Below, piece after piece: positions 1 to 7,847 of a stretch of 22,756 bases of DNA (positions are counted from its first letter, which is position 1; each line of letters starts with the position of its first letter). Source of the DNA: SKKL01 sp046543225 (lineage in GTDB: Bacteria; Actinomycetota; Acidimicrobiia; Acidimicrobiales; SKKL01); assembly GCA_046543225.1 (NCBI GenBank), contig JBKGZW010000026.1, positions 1 through 22,756 of the forward strand, read 5' to 3'. A model generated the notes under the pieces. It had not been told where the DNA came from. It did not search any database and saw only the letters and a program-made list of their open reading frames with translations. Made by a program: the position numbers and the translations under genes.

Positions 1-545
1 CGCACGAAGATCGAGTACGGGGGTTGCTCGACCCGGAACCGCTCGTGGCCGCGCTTGTCGGCCACCCACTGGGCCTCGACGATCTGTTCGGCGGGGAAGG
101 TGGAGGAGCCGAGGTAGAGGATCTTGCCCTGGTGGACAAGGTCGGAGAGCGCGGAGAGGGTGTCGTCGATGTCGGTGGCGGGGTCGGGCCGGTGCACCTG
201 GTAGAGGTCGATCCGATCGGTGTCGAGGCGGCGAAGGCTGTTCTCGACCTCCTGGACGATCCACCGTCGGCTGTTGCCCCGCTGGTTGCGGTCCTCACCC
301 ATGGGGCCGTGGAACTTGGTGGCCAGCACGACCTCGTCGCGTCGACCCTTCAGGGCCTTGGCCACGACCTCCTCGGACTGACCGGCACTGTACACATCGG
401 CGGTGTCGATGAAGTTGACCCCGTCGTCGAGCGCCTTGGCGATGACGGCGACGCCCTCGTCCTCGTTGTCGCGAGCGAAGTTCATCGCGCCCAGACAGAG
501 CGTGCTGACCTTCACTCCGGTCGTGCCGAGCGAGCGATAGCGCAT
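1..545 (-). CDS. Aldo/keto reductase (C-terminus cut by window edge)
   Basis: NAD(P)H-dependent oxidoreductase of the aldo/keto reductase superfamily, a cytoplasmic TIM-barrel enzyme that reduces aldehydes or ketones; the substrate cannot be read from the sequence. About 181 residues from the N-terminus are present and the rest lies beyond base 1. The family signature is clear: N-terminal LGTTGVKVS, FIDTADVY, ATKF, and DLYQVHRPD. These supply the full catalytic tetrad, Asp47, Tyr52, Lys77 and His118. The ATG at 545 is preceded by a purine-rich AGGGGGGA that can act as ribosome binding site. The upstream minus-strand gene stops 51 bases away, so read-through from it is possible. The family call is secure, the exact subfamily is not. 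Confidence 0.93.
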   Translation of the reverse strand, partial: MRYRSLGTTGVKVSTLCLGAMNFARDNEDEGVAVIAKALDDGVNFIDTADVYSAGQSEEVVAKALKGRRDEVVLATKFHGPMGEDRNQRGNSRRWIVQEVENSLRRLDTDRIDLYQVHRPDPATDIDDTLSALSDLVHQGKILYLGSSTFPAEQIVEAQWVADKRGHERFRVEQPPYSIFV

Positions 546-596
546 CAGGTTCCCCCCTGGGTCGACGTCAGCGCCCAGTGTGCCAGCGAAGCCGCG

Positions 597-1790
597 CTAT
601 CCGCTCGGGTCGATCTCGTTGCCGTCCTCGTCGAGGAACCGGGGGGAGCTGACCGCCATATCGGCGGTGCGCTCGCTCGGGAGTCTCACGATCCAGACCG
701 GGAGGTCCGGTGCCGACTCGACCGTGACGGGCCGAGTTGCGAGGGTCTCGCCCCGCATCACCAGCTCGACGGTCTCGGTGCCCTCCGGTGCCCAGCCAGC
801 CACCAGACCGCCACTCGAATAGGTCGTCCCGGGGATCGCTCCCGCGCTGCTCGAACCCGAGAGCACCGACTCGTCGAGCTCGATGTCCGCCACCTCGAGG
901 CGCATGCCGCCTGCCTCCTTGTGCTCGACGCCCACCAGGTAGTCGCGGCCGTCGACCGTGACGGGATGGCCGAGAAGGCCGGTCATCGGCAGCTCGACCG
1001 GCGGCGGACCGAGCGTTGACAGCGCGGGGTGCTGCACCCAGATGTGATCGACCACGACGGCGAGCTCGGTCCACCGCTCCGCCGACACGTCGGGACCCGC
1101 TACGGCGAGCAGGGAGACGCCCCGACCCTCGGCCGCGAACTCGGTCCGCCAGGCATCGACACCCGCCGGCCACTCGTCGCAGTCGGCAGCGACGGAGTGA
1201 TCGGCGTCGGCTCGTGTGTCCCACAGCGATTCAGCCTGTTCCGGCGACTGGATGCTCCCGTCTTCCACGAGTGCGACGAGCACGTCGTCGGCGTCCATGG
1301 CGAGCACCGACTCGATCGGGAGATGAGGACAGCCCTCTGCGCCTCCGGCGGGCAGCGGACCGGTGCCGACCGCTGCGACCACGGGCGGGGAGACGTCCGG
1401 CGTGAGGTTCTCGCCGGTGACCGTCCAGCCGTCCGGAACGAAGAGGCCGATGCGGTTCACGACCTCCAGGTTCTCCAGGACGCTGCTGGTGAGCTCGGCT
1501 CGCCGCTCCTCGTCGACCACCGGTCGCTCGAGGCTCCCCTCGGAGTCCTCTCCGCCGGGACCCGCAGGAGCTTCGACCCGCACGGCCCCGTCGAACCACT
1601 CCGGACCGCGCCAGCCGATCACGCCGACCACCAGCACGACCACGACGGCGAGCGAGCCGACGGTCGCACGGCGCACACGGTGGCGCCTCGCCGCGACCTC
1701 CGCGGAGGTGGCGACCGCCAGCTCCGCAGGCACCACATTGCCGCGCTGTGCTCGAACCTCCAGGGAGCGAACCAGCTCGTCGGTCCTCAT
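597..1790 (-). CDS. Membrane-anchored partner of ECF sigma factor (putative anti-sigma)
   Basis: A 397-residue protein. Residues 1-43 are a charged cytoplasmic segment, residues 44-60 a single very hydrophobic helix (VGSLAVVVVLVVGVIGW), and the remaining ~335 residues an acidic extracytoplasmic domain with few cysteines that I do not recognise. Its ATG overlaps the stop of the upstream sigma-factor gene (ATGA, 1787-1790), so the two are translationally coupled. Topology and coupling are those of an anti-sigma factor with an external sensor domain. No zinc-binding HxxxCxxC motif is present, so it is not of the ZAS class. The anti-sigma role is inferred from context only; it could also be an effector co-expressed with the sigma factor. 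Confidence 0.75.
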   Translation of the reverse strand: MRTDELVRSLEVRAQRGNVVPAELAVATSAEVAARRHRVRRATVGSLAVVVVLVVGVIGWRGPEWFDGAVRVEAPAGPGGEDSEGSLERPVVDEERRAELTSSVLENLEVVNRIGLFVPDGWTVTGENLTPDVSPPVVAAVGTGPLPAGGAEGCPHLPIESVLAMDADDVLVALVEDGSIQSPEQAESLWDTRADADHSVAADCDEWPAGVDAWRTEFAAEGRGVSLLAVAGPDVSAERWTELAVVVDHIWVQHPALSTLGPPPVELPMTGLLGHPVTVDGRDYLVGVEHKEAGGMRLEVADIELDESVLSGSSSAGAIPGTTYSSGGLVAGWAPEGTETVELVMRGETLATRPVTVESAPDLPVWIVRLPSERTADMAVSSPRFLDEDGNEIDPSG

Positions 1791-2299
1791 CGGTGCTCCT
1801 CCTGTGCCGCTACCGCGCTGTCGGCCTCGACGCGCAGGCGCCGACGCGCCCGCGACGCCGTCGCCCTCACCGCCTCCGCGGTCAGCCCCAACCACGCTCC
1901 GATCTCCTCGGACGTGCGCCCCTCCACGTGTTGGAGGTAGAGCACGGCCCGCGCACGAGCTGGGATGCCGTCGAGGACCGCGACCTCCGAGGGATACATC
2001 GGCAACTCCTCGTCGCTGGTCCGGCCCGCTCGGCGAACGGCCGCCGACCGCCGGGCCATGCCGCGGCGAGTGTTCGAGCACACCGAGACGATCGCCCGCC
2101 GGGCGTAGGCCCCCACCTCGGAGGGGGCCGGGCCCCGGCCGCCTCGGACCGCGAGCAGTACCCGTGTCATCGCCTCCTGGCAGACGTCGTCGGGGTCCAT
2201 GTCGGAGTCGGCGACCACGGACGCGAAGCGGCGTAGCGCCTCGTACTGCGCCACCAGCTCCCGTTGCGTCGGTTCGAGCTCGCGCGTGCGTCCCACCAC
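1787..2299 (-). CDS. ECF-type RNA polymerase sigma factor
   Basis: A 170-residue sigma-70 family protein of ECF size, which directs RNA polymerase to a small set of promoters. Region 2 is seen around residues 19-50 (ALRRFASVV...DPDDVCQEAMTRVL). Region 4 is seen around residues 105-155 (LDGIPARARAVLYLQHVEGRTSEEIGAWLGL followed by a recognition helix ending SRARRRL). The frame opens at a GTG at 2299, with a second GTG at 2296; AGAAGG lies directly upstream. A candidate ECF promoter at 2309-2335 would place the transcript start at or next to these GTGs. The gene overlaps the downstream membrane partner by four bases. The C-terminal tail after region 4 is short and polar. Confidence 0.88.
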   Translation of the reverse strand: MVGRTRELEPTQRELVAQYEALRRFASVVADSDMDPDDVCQEAMTRVLLAVRGGRGPAPSEVGAYARRAIVSVCSNTRRGMARRSAAVRRAGRTSDEELPMYPSEVAVLDGIPARARAVLYLQHVEGRTSEEIGAWLGLTAEAVRATASRARRRLRVEADSAVAAQEEHR

Positions 2300-2308
2300 A
2301 CCTTCTCA

Positions 2309-2335
2309 GACACCGATCGGTCCACGGCTGTGACA
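2309..2335 (-). promoter_or_regulatory. Candidate ECF promoter (TGTCACA-N16-TGTC)
   Basis: On the minus strand TGTCACA (2335-2329) is followed after exactly 16 bases by TGTC (2312-2309). This resembles TGTCACA-N16-CGTC, described for self-regulated ECF41 promoters, with one mismatch in the -10 element. The sigma factor here lacks the SnoaL extension typical of ECF41, so group membership is doubtful. The predicted start lies about 7 bases on, next to the GTG start codons at 2299/2296. Confidence 0.4.
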
Positions 2336-2357
2336 GACAATGTGCCAGCGAACGCGC

Positions 2358-2900
2358 CTACCCGCTCGGGCGAGCACTCGGATCGCGTCGACGTTGGTCG
2401 AGGTATCCCTTCACGGTCAGCGCGAGGACCGCGAGCGATCCGCCACTCGCACCGATCGCCATGCCCGACTTGAAGCCAGGCACGAAGCCGCCGCTCGGCG
2501 GGAAGTCGCTCAACCACGCACGCGCCATCCCGAGCGAGAACACGGTTGCCAGTAGGGCGAGTACGAGCAGGCGGGTCCGGTTGGCCTCCACGGAGTCGGC
2601 CCTCACCCCGAGCTTGCGCGCATAGGTCTCGGCCACCGCCGCCGGCACGGCAACCAACACACAGATCCCGATGGCCAGCGGCACCTGGTCGGCCCCACCG
2701 ACCCAGACGAGCGCGCTCGCGGCCAGGAAGCCCAGCCAGATGGCGACCTGCAGGCCGACCGCCGAGGCCTCGTTCCAGACGTCGCGCTGGCGTTCCTCGT
2801 CGTAGAACGGGCTGCTGAGGTCACCGATCTGTGCCGCCACCCGCATGAACACGCCGGTGCGCTGCGGCGCCGGTTCGTCGATCCACTGGTGTTCGGTCAT
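2358..2900 (-). CDS. Small integral membrane protein coupled to an XRE regulator
   Basis: A 180-residue protein with about four hydrophobic segments, around residues 48-68, 72-92, 108-128 and 143-163. The N-terminus is hydrophilic and the C-terminus basic (YLDQRRRDPSARPSG). It starts four bases inside the end of the HTH regulator gene (tcat at 2897-2900, ATGA on the coding strand), so the two are translationally coupled. Pairs of a short Cro/XRE-like regulator and a membrane protein of this size are common in bacteria, and the membrane partner usually has no assigned function. I recognise no catalytic motif. A sensory or regulator-sequestering role is speculation from the arrangement. Confidence 0.82.
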   Translation of the reverse strand: MTEHQWIDEPAPQRTGVFMRVAAQIGDLSSPFYDEERQRDVWNEASAVGLQVAIWLGFLAASALVWVGGADQVPLAIGICVLVAVPAAVAETYARKLGVRADSVEANRTRLLVLALLATVFSLGMARAWLSDFPPSGGFVPGFKSGMAIGASGGSLAVLALTVKGYLDQRRRDPSARPSG

Positions 2901-3124
2901 CGTCGACCATCTCCTTCATCGAAGAGCACCTCGACCGAGGTGCCGAGGGTGTCGGCCAGCGCCAGGGCGAGGTACACCGATGGCGCGTAGTCGCCCGCTT
3001 CGAGCGCCACGATCGTCTGGCGACTGACCCCGACCTGCTCGGCGAGATCGGCCTGGGTCAGCTCCGCGGCCCGCCGGTGTCGTCGAACCTGGTTGAGCCG
3101 ACCTCGGGCGCGGTTCCGAACCAC
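2897..3124 (-). CDS. XRE/Cro-type HTH transcriptional regulator
   Basis: A DNA-binding protein of about 75 residues consisting essentially of one HTH_3 domain: LTQADLAEQVGVSRQTIVALEAG, then a third and fourth helix ending LGTSVEVLFDEGD. I chose the GTG at 3124 because a -35/-10 pair at 3159-3131 puts the predicted transcription start on this codon and because family members start close to the first helix. An ATG at 3151 would add nine residues (MSGLLYVEG) but lies between the -35 and -10 elements. A perfect 8-base dyad directly upstream suggests autoregulation. The stop overlaps the start of the following membrane-protein gene. Confidence 0.85.
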   Translation of the reverse strand: MVRNRARGRLNQVRRHRRAAELTQADLAEQVGVSRQTIVALEAGDYAPSVYLALALADTLGTSVEVLFDEGDGRR

Positions 3125-3130
3125 CCCCTC

Positions 3131-3159
3131 AACGTAAAGCAAACCAGACATAGAGTCAA
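3131..3159 (-). promoter_or_regulatory. Promoter of the XRE/membrane-protein operon
   Basis: TTGACT (3159-3154), a 17-base spacer and TACGTT (3136-3131) make a good housekeeping promoter on the minus strand. The base seven positions past the -10 element is 3124, the first base of a GTG codon in frame with the HTH gene, which predicts a leaderless mRNA. Confidence 0.55.
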
Positions 3160-3172
3160 GACACCTTGACTC
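3153..3172. promoter_or_regulatory. Perfect 8-base inverted repeat, likely XRE operator
   Basis: GAGTCAAG (3153-3160), ACAC, CTTGACTC (3165-3172) form a perfect dyad with a 4-base spacer. It covers the -35 element of the XRE promoter and touches the stop codon of the upstream lipoprotein gene. Position and symmetry fit a homodimeric repressor site. It is too short, and lacks a T-tract, for a typical terminator. Confidence 0.6.
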
Positions 3173-4112
3173 AGCCGAGCCCGGCCAGATACTCCTCGAC
3201 CGGGACGCGCTCGTCCTCGTCGAACCCCACCGGCATCACCACCTCGCCTTCGGTGGTCAGGACATAGACCTGCCAGTGGTAGTAGCCCCGGAAGGCGTTG
3301 GGGTCGTCGCGGATGACCGAGGCGTAGTGCTCGATGGCCCGCACGTAGTTGTGGTGGCGGTTGTAGGAGAACAGCGCCTCGCCCATGTCGCCGGGCGCGC
3401 CGCTGTGGTTGAGGTAGCGGGCGGCGGCCATGATGGCGTCGCCATGGTCGTGGACGTCGCCTTCGCCGAAGGCGTCCCAGGTGTCGGGCATGAACTGCAT
3501 CGGCCCCTGGGCTCCGGCCACGCTGACCCCGTCGACGCGACCGATCGCGGTCTCCACGCGGTGGATGGCCGCCAGGTACTCCCACGGCACCCCGTAGGCC
3601 TCCTCGGCGGCCAGGTAGTGACCCATGAGCTCATCGAGCGGCGGCGGCTCGACGATCCGCCATGCCGGCAGGGTCTCGAGCAGGTGGGTGTGCATGCCCC
3701 GCAGCTCGCGTCGCGCCTCGACGTTGGCGTGGAGCGCGTCGTGGAGCTCGGACGGGACCGCGGCGCGGACCTCGTCATCCCACTCGGGATTGGCCGCCAG
3801 CACTCGATAGGCGTACTGCTGCACGCGCGCCGCCTCGGCCAGCTCGTCGTCGGGGGTCGACACGTCGAGGATCGCCCGCTCGGCCTCGACCAGCTGGGCG
3901 GCGATCGCCGGCGGTTCCGCAGCCAGCTCTGGTGGCCGATCCGGTGACTGGGCCTCGGTGGTGGTCGTCGAGTCCCGGTCGGCACCCGGTGCCGGGGAGG
4001 GTGCCGAGACGACGGTGCGACCCGCGTCGGAGCCGACCTCGTCGCTGCCGCAGGCGGCTATCGACAGCACCACTGCGCCGAGTGCCGCCGTCCGCCTGAC
4101 CCGGGGGTGCAT
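3171..4112 (-). CDS. Lipoprotein with lytic transglycosylase (SLT/MltB-like) domain
   Basis: A 313-residue protein with a lipoprotein signal: basic start, hydrophobic stretch and lipobox SIAAC, the lipidated cysteine being Cys21. A low-complexity Ser/Thr/Pro linker follows, then a helical region, and from about residue 170 a lysozyme-like transglycosylase domain. The catalytic glutamate is Glu187 in HRVETAIGR, followed by GAQGPMQFMPDTW and the AARYLNHSGA segment typical of MltB/SLT enzymes. It is expected to cleave peptidoglycan glycan strands outside the membrane. I preferred the ATG at 4112 over that at 4130 because a TACCCT -10 element (4125-4120) puts the transcript start next to 4112. 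Family call firm, cellular role open. Confidence 0.88.
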   Translation of the reverse strand: MHPRVRRTAALGAVVLSIAACGSDEVGSDAGRTVVSAPSPAPGADRDSTTTTEAQSPDRPPELAAEPPAIAAQLVEAERAILDVSTPDDELAEAARVQQYAYRVLAANPEWDDEVRAAVPSELHDALHANVEARRELRGMHTHLLETLPAWRIVEPPPLDELMGHYLAAEEAYGVPWEYLAAIHRVETAIGRVDGVSVAGAQGPMQFMPDTWDAFGEGDVHDHGDAIMAAARYLNHSGAPGDMGEALFSYNRHHNYVRAIEHYASVIRDDPNAFRGYYHWQVYVLTTEGEVVMPVGFDEDERVPVEEYLAGLG

Positions 4113-4119
4113 CCACCCA

Positions 4120-4125
4120 AGGGTA
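4120..4125 (-). promoter_or_regulatory. -10 element for the transglycosylase lipoprotein
   Basis: TACCCT on the minus strand fits TAnnnT. Its spacing predicts a start at about 4113, adjacent to the ATG at 4112, so the mRNA would be leaderless. I see no clear -35 element. Confidence 0.35.
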
Positions 4126-4219
4126 GGCATCGACGGAGCCGACCACCCGTCACCCGCCACGACGCGCGATGGGGTGGCAGGCTGGGTCACCGACGACGGC
4201 CAGCGGGGAGGGGATGCCC

Positions 4220-5635
4220 ATGCCGGAACAACACCGGGAGCACCGGAAGGTGCTCGACGAGGCCGGTCGTCTGGCCCGCGAGCACCTCGACACGATCCCG
4301 GAGCGTCATGTCGGAGCGCGCGCCGACCGCGACGAGCTCCACTCCCGCGTCGGCGGTCCCCTCCCCGAGGGAGCGACCGACCCATCCGAGGTCCTGCGAT
4401 CGCTCGCAGGAGATGTCGCCGACGGCGTGATGGCGAGCCAGAGCCCCCGGTTCTTCGGGTTCGTGATGGGCGGCAGCCACCCGGTGGCGCTCGGCGCCGA
4501 CTGGCTGACCTCGACGTGGGACCAGAACGCGGCGCTCCATGCCGTGTCGCCAGGCGCGTCGGTGATCGAGCACGTCGCCGGTCGCTGGCTGCTCGACGTG
4601 TTGCACCTACCTGCCGGCGCCTCGGTCGGGTTCGTCACCGGGGGCCAGATGGCCACGTGGACCTGCCTCGCGGCGGCCCGGGGGCATCTGCTGTCGCTGG
4701 CCGGGTGGGACGTCGAGGCCGACGGGCTCCACGGTGCGCCGCGCCTGCGAGTCGTGGCCGGAGCCGGCCGCCACGGGACCATCGACCGCGCCCTGCGGTT
4801 CCTCGGCTTCGGCACGGGGTCGATCATCGAGGTCCCCGCCGACGACCAGGGCCGGATCGTCGCCGACGCGGCGGTCGAGGCTCTGGAGGCGACCGACGGA
4901 CCCACCATTCTGGCGCTGCAGGCCGGCAACGTGAACAGCGGCTCGGTCGACCCGATGGCGCGCCTGATCCCCCATGCCCACCGCCAGGGGGCGTGGGTCC
5001 ACGTCGACGGGGCGTTCGGTCTCTGGGCTCAGGCCAGCCGGCACCGCCGGCACCTCACCGACGGCGTCGAGCTGGCCGACTCCTGGTCGGTCGACGCCCA
5101 CAAGTGGCTCAACGTCCCCTTCGACAGCGGGGCGGCGATCGTGGCCGACCCCGAACCCCACCAGCGCGCGATGGGCAGCACGGCGGCCTACCTCGTCCAC
5201 GACGACGACCTTGCTCACGACCAGCTCAACTGGAACCCCGAGCACTCCAGACGGGCTCGCGGCGTCCCCGTCTGGGCGGTGCTGCGCTCCCTCGGGCGCG
5301 ACGGCGTCGAGGACCTGGTCGACCGTCTGTGCGACCGGGCTCGCCAGTTCGCCGACCTGCTCTCGGCCGCCGACGGGGTCGAGGTCCTCAACGAGGTCGT
5401 GCTCAACCAGGTGCTGGTTCGCTTCACCGGCACCGACGATCCGGATGTGCACACCCGATCGGTGATCGAGCGGATCCAGGCCGACGGCACCTGCTGGATG
5501 AGCGGCACGACCTGGCAGGGGCAGCACGCCATGCGGATCTCGGTGTCGAACTGGGCGACCTCGAGCGACGACGTCGACCGCTCGGTCGACGCGATCCTGC
5601 GCTGCGCCGGCGAGGGGCGAACCACCACCGGGTGA
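4220..5635 (+). CDS. Pyridoxal-dependent (group II) amino-acid decarboxylase family enzyme
   Basis: A 471-residue fold-type I PLP enzyme of the aromatic-amino-acid/glutamate decarboxylase group, of usual family length. Visible landmarks are FVTGGQMATW (cofactor-stacking region), NSGSVDP, HVDGAFG with the pyridine-binding Asp263, and SVDAHKWLNVPFDSG with the Schiff-base Lys295. The N-terminal SPRFFGFVMGG segment is also typical. It should decarboxylate an L-amino acid in the cytoplasm, but the substrate cannot be read and some relatives do other PLP chemistry. Start: GGGGAGGGG (4205-4213) is well spaced for the ATG at 4220 but touches the ATG at 4214, so I use 4220. It is divergent from the lipoprotein and has no obvious operon partner. 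Confidence 0.92.
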   Translation: MPEQHREHRKVLDEAGRLAREHLDTIPERHVGARADRDELHSRVGGPLPEGATDPSEVLRSLAGDVADGVMASQSPRFFGFVMGGSHPVALGADWLTSTWDQNAALHAVSPGASVIEHVAGRWLLDVLHLPAGASVGFVTGGQMATWTCLAAARGHLLSLAGWDVEADGLHGAPRLRVVAGAGRHGTIDRALRFLGFGTGSIIEVPADDQGRIVADAAVEALEATDGPTILALQAGNVNSGSVDPMARLIPHAHRQGAWVHVDGAFGLWAQASRHRRHLTDGVELADSWSVDAHKWLNVPFDSGAAIVADPEPHQRAMGSTAAYLVHDDDLAHDQLNWNPEHSRRARGVPVWAVLRSLGRDGVEDLVDRLCDRARQFADLLSAADGVEVLNEVVLNQVLVRFTGTDDPDVHTRSVIERIQADGTCWMSGTTWQGQHAMRISVSNWATSSDDVDRSVDAILRCAGEGRTTTG

Positions 5636-5737
5636 CGCGAGCCGGCCCGGCGCCGCAGACATCCGCCTCCAGGGTCCGGCTCGGCCACTGCACGGGCCGC
5701 CGCATGATGTCAGCAGGGATCTGGAGTTTGAGACAGA

Positions 5738-7840
5738 ATGTCGGCCATGTTGCTCCAGCTTCGTCATCGTCGCGTCCTCGCTGCCCTCGCGGCGGCGTTG
5801 CTCGTCCTGCCCCTGCTCGTCGTCGCCGGTCCGCCCGCCGGCGCCCAGACCGCCACGGTCGACGACGAGAGCTCGCTCCGGCAGGCGGTCGACGACGGCG
5901 ACACCACCATCGAGCTGTCCGACGACATCGAGCTCACCTGCGGCGACGGCGACGAGTCCTCGGGCTCGGCGCTGGTGATCGACTACGACCTCTCCCTGGA
6001 GTCGTCGTCGAGCGACCGGCACACCCTCTCGGTCGACGACGCCTGCCGGATCATCGAGGTGACCGACGGTGCTGAGCTCACCATCGAGAACCTCGAGCTG
6101 ACCGGAGGTCGTGCGCCCCACGGCGACGACGGCACGTTCGAGGATGCCGGCGACGGGAACGCGACCCCAGGTGGCGACGGCGGAGCGATCAAGAGCGACG
6201 GCGACGTGGTCCTCGACGGCGTGGTCTTTACCGACAACCAGGCCGGCGACGGCGGAAACGGTGCCGAAGGGCCAGCGGGTACCGATGAGTCCGGTGAGAC
6301 TGGCACTGAGGGCGGAGATGGCGGCAGCGGTGGCTCGGGTGGCGCGATCTCCACGACCGGCACGGTCACCGCCACCGACAGCACGTTCTCGGACAACAGC
6401 GCGGGCGGCGGCGGCACCGGCGGCACCGGCGGCACCGGCGGCACCGGCGCTGACAGCACGGACGGCGATCCCGGCGGTACCGGCGGCATCGGCGGCTCCG
6501 GCGGCAACGGCGGCAACGGCGGGGCGATCGACGCCGACACCGTGGTGCTCACCACTTCGACGCTGAACGACAACACCACCGGCTCGGGCGGCACCGGCGG
6601 TGACGGCGGCACCGGCGGCGCCGGAGGGGCCGGTGACGGCGAAGGAGAACAGGGCGCGGGAGGCGACGGGGGTGACGGTGGACCAGCCGGCGACGGCGGC
6701 GATGGCGGAGCCGTGAGCGCCGACACCGACATCGAGGCCAACTCCACCACCGTGCACGCCAACGGGGCAGTCGCGGCCGGAACCCCCGGAAGCGGCGGCG
6801 ACGCTGGCGAGGGGGGTACCGGCAGCGAAGGGTCTGAGGGCTCGGCAGGAACCGCCGGCAGCGGCGGTGCCTTCGCCGCAACCACCAGCATCGACCTGAC
6901 CTCCTCGACCGTCACCGAGAACTCAGCTGCCGAGGGAGTCGCCCGCAGCCTGGCAAGCGGCGAGATCGACCTCGACCACACCGTCGTGCTCGGCAACGGC
7001 GCCGGGGACGACTGCGCAGCGGAGACGATATCGGCGTCGGACTCGCGCGCCGGAGACGACACCTGCGACAGCGATGAGGTCTCGACCAGCGACCTCGACC
7101 TCGCGCCACTCGCCGACAACGGAGGCTCGACCGAGACCCGGCTCCCCCGCGACGCCAGCGCCCTACTCGACGCGGGAGCGAGCTCATGTCCCGAGGACAC
7201 CGACCAGCGGGGCATCGACCGTCCCCAGGGCGACGCATGCGACATCGGCGCGGTCGAGCGAGTCGGCGACTTCATCGCCACGGTCCTCGCCGACGCCGAC
7301 CCGATGAGCGTCGCCGCCGGTGAGACCACCTCGGTCGTCTTCACCGTCGAGGTCGTCGATGGCGCCTCGACCCTCGACATCGAACCGGAGATCACCGGCT
7401 GCAGCTCGACCCCGGTGCAGGTCGGCGATCCGCCCTACGAGGACGGTGATGAGATCACCTGGACCTGCGACGTCACCTCCGACGAAGAGGACGAGGTCGT
7501 GGTCGCCTTCGACGCCGACTACGTGAGCGGTGAGAACGGCACCATGCCGCTCGCCACCGACATCACGGTGGCCTTCACTCAGGTCACGACCACCACCGAG
7601 GCGACGACCACCACCCCGACCACGGTGGCGCCGGTGGAGACCGACACCAGCGGCGAAGGCGGGGCGTTGCCGACCACCGGCTTGTCGGCGCTGCTGACCC
7701 TGCTCGCCGGAGCCACCTTGATCTTCGGCGGTACCGGGCTCACCCGCTATGCCAGGAACAGGGTGGCTCGCAGCCGCTGGGGCATGAGGTACGGCGAGCC
7801 GGTGCCGGTGGGCACCCGCCGCTCACGGCGCCAGAGCTGA
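5738..7840 (+). CDS. Secreted Gly-rich right-handed beta-helix-like surface protein with LPTTG sorting signal
   Basis: A 700-residue exported protein. A signal peptide spans residues 1-36 (basic start, long hydrophobic core, AGAQ). Residues ~38-125 and the spaced SxxTxNxA-type strands (VFTDNQAG, TFSDNSAG, STLNDNTTG) look like a parallel beta-helix. Residues ~125-380 insert long glycine-rich GGTGG/GGDGG loops between those strands. Around residues 470-510 it carries the LLDAGAS...DQRGIDRPQG...CDIGAVE ending of polymorphic repeat (Pmp-like) proteins. Next come an Ig-like segment with Cys pairs and a Thr-rich linker. LPTTG lies at residues 644-648, followed by a hydrophobic helix and an unusually long basic tail of about 30 residues. 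Probably a sortase-anchored surface protein; no sortase gene is in the window. Start at 5738, with an in-frame ATG at 5747 also possible. Confidence 0.85.
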   Translation: MSAMLLQLRHRRVLAALAAALLVLPLLVVAGPPAGAQTATVDDESSLRQAVDDGDTTIELSDDIELTCGDGDESSGSALVIDYDLSLESSSSDRHTLSVDDACRIIEVTDGAELTIENLELTGGRAPHGDDGTFEDAGDGNATPGGDGGAIKSDGDVVLDGVVFTDNQAGDGGNGAEGPAGTDESGETGTEGGDGGSGGSGGAISTTGTVTATDSTFSDNSAGGGGTGGTGGTGGTGADSTDGDPGGTGGIGGSGGNGGNGGAIDADTVVLTTSTLNDNTTGSGGTGGDGGTGGAGGAGDGEGEQGAGGDGGDGGPAGDGGDGGAVSADTDIEANSTTVHANGAVAAGTPGSGGDAGEGGTGSEGSEGSAGTAGSGGAFAATTSIDLTSSTVTENSAAEGVARSLASGEIDLDHTVVLGNGAGDDCAAETISASDSRAGDDTCDSDEVSTSDLDLAPLADNGGSTETRLPRDASALLDAGASSCPEDTDQRGIDRPQGDACDIGAVERVGDFIATVLADADPMSVAAGETTSVVFTVEVVDGASTLDIEPEITGCSSTPVQVGDPPYEDGDEITWTCDVTSDEEDEVVVAFDADYVSGENGTMPLATDITVAFTQVTTTTEATTTTPTTVAPVETDTSGEGGALPTTGLSALLTLLAGATLIFGGTGLTRYARNRVARSRWGMRYGEPVPVGTRRSRRQS
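6413..6448 (+). repeat. Four tandem 9-base GGCACCGGC units
   Basis: Four perfect copies inside the surface-protein gene encode a (Gly-Thr-Gly)n stretch. Such repeats can expand or contract by slippage in whole-codon steps, so the frame is kept. Confidence 0.85.
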
Positions 7841-7847
7841 ACAGCAG

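Noticed and set aside
3153..3172. The GAGTCAAG dyad as a terminator of the lipoprotein gene
   Set aside because: The stem has only 8 pairs, half of them A-T, no T-tract follows, and it covers a good -35 box; an operator is the better reading.
3958..6757. Open frames of over 700 codons on the plus strand (3958-6075) and minus strand (4607-6757)
   Set aside because: They are antisense or out of frame with the decarboxylase and surface-protein genes, have Arg/Pro/Gly-rich composition and no recognisable domain. High GC content makes such long shadows common.
6241..6880. Glycine-rich region as a mycobacterial PE_PGRS protein
   Set aside because: There is no PE domain at the N-terminus. A signal peptide, Pmp-like ending and LPTTG anchor are present instead.
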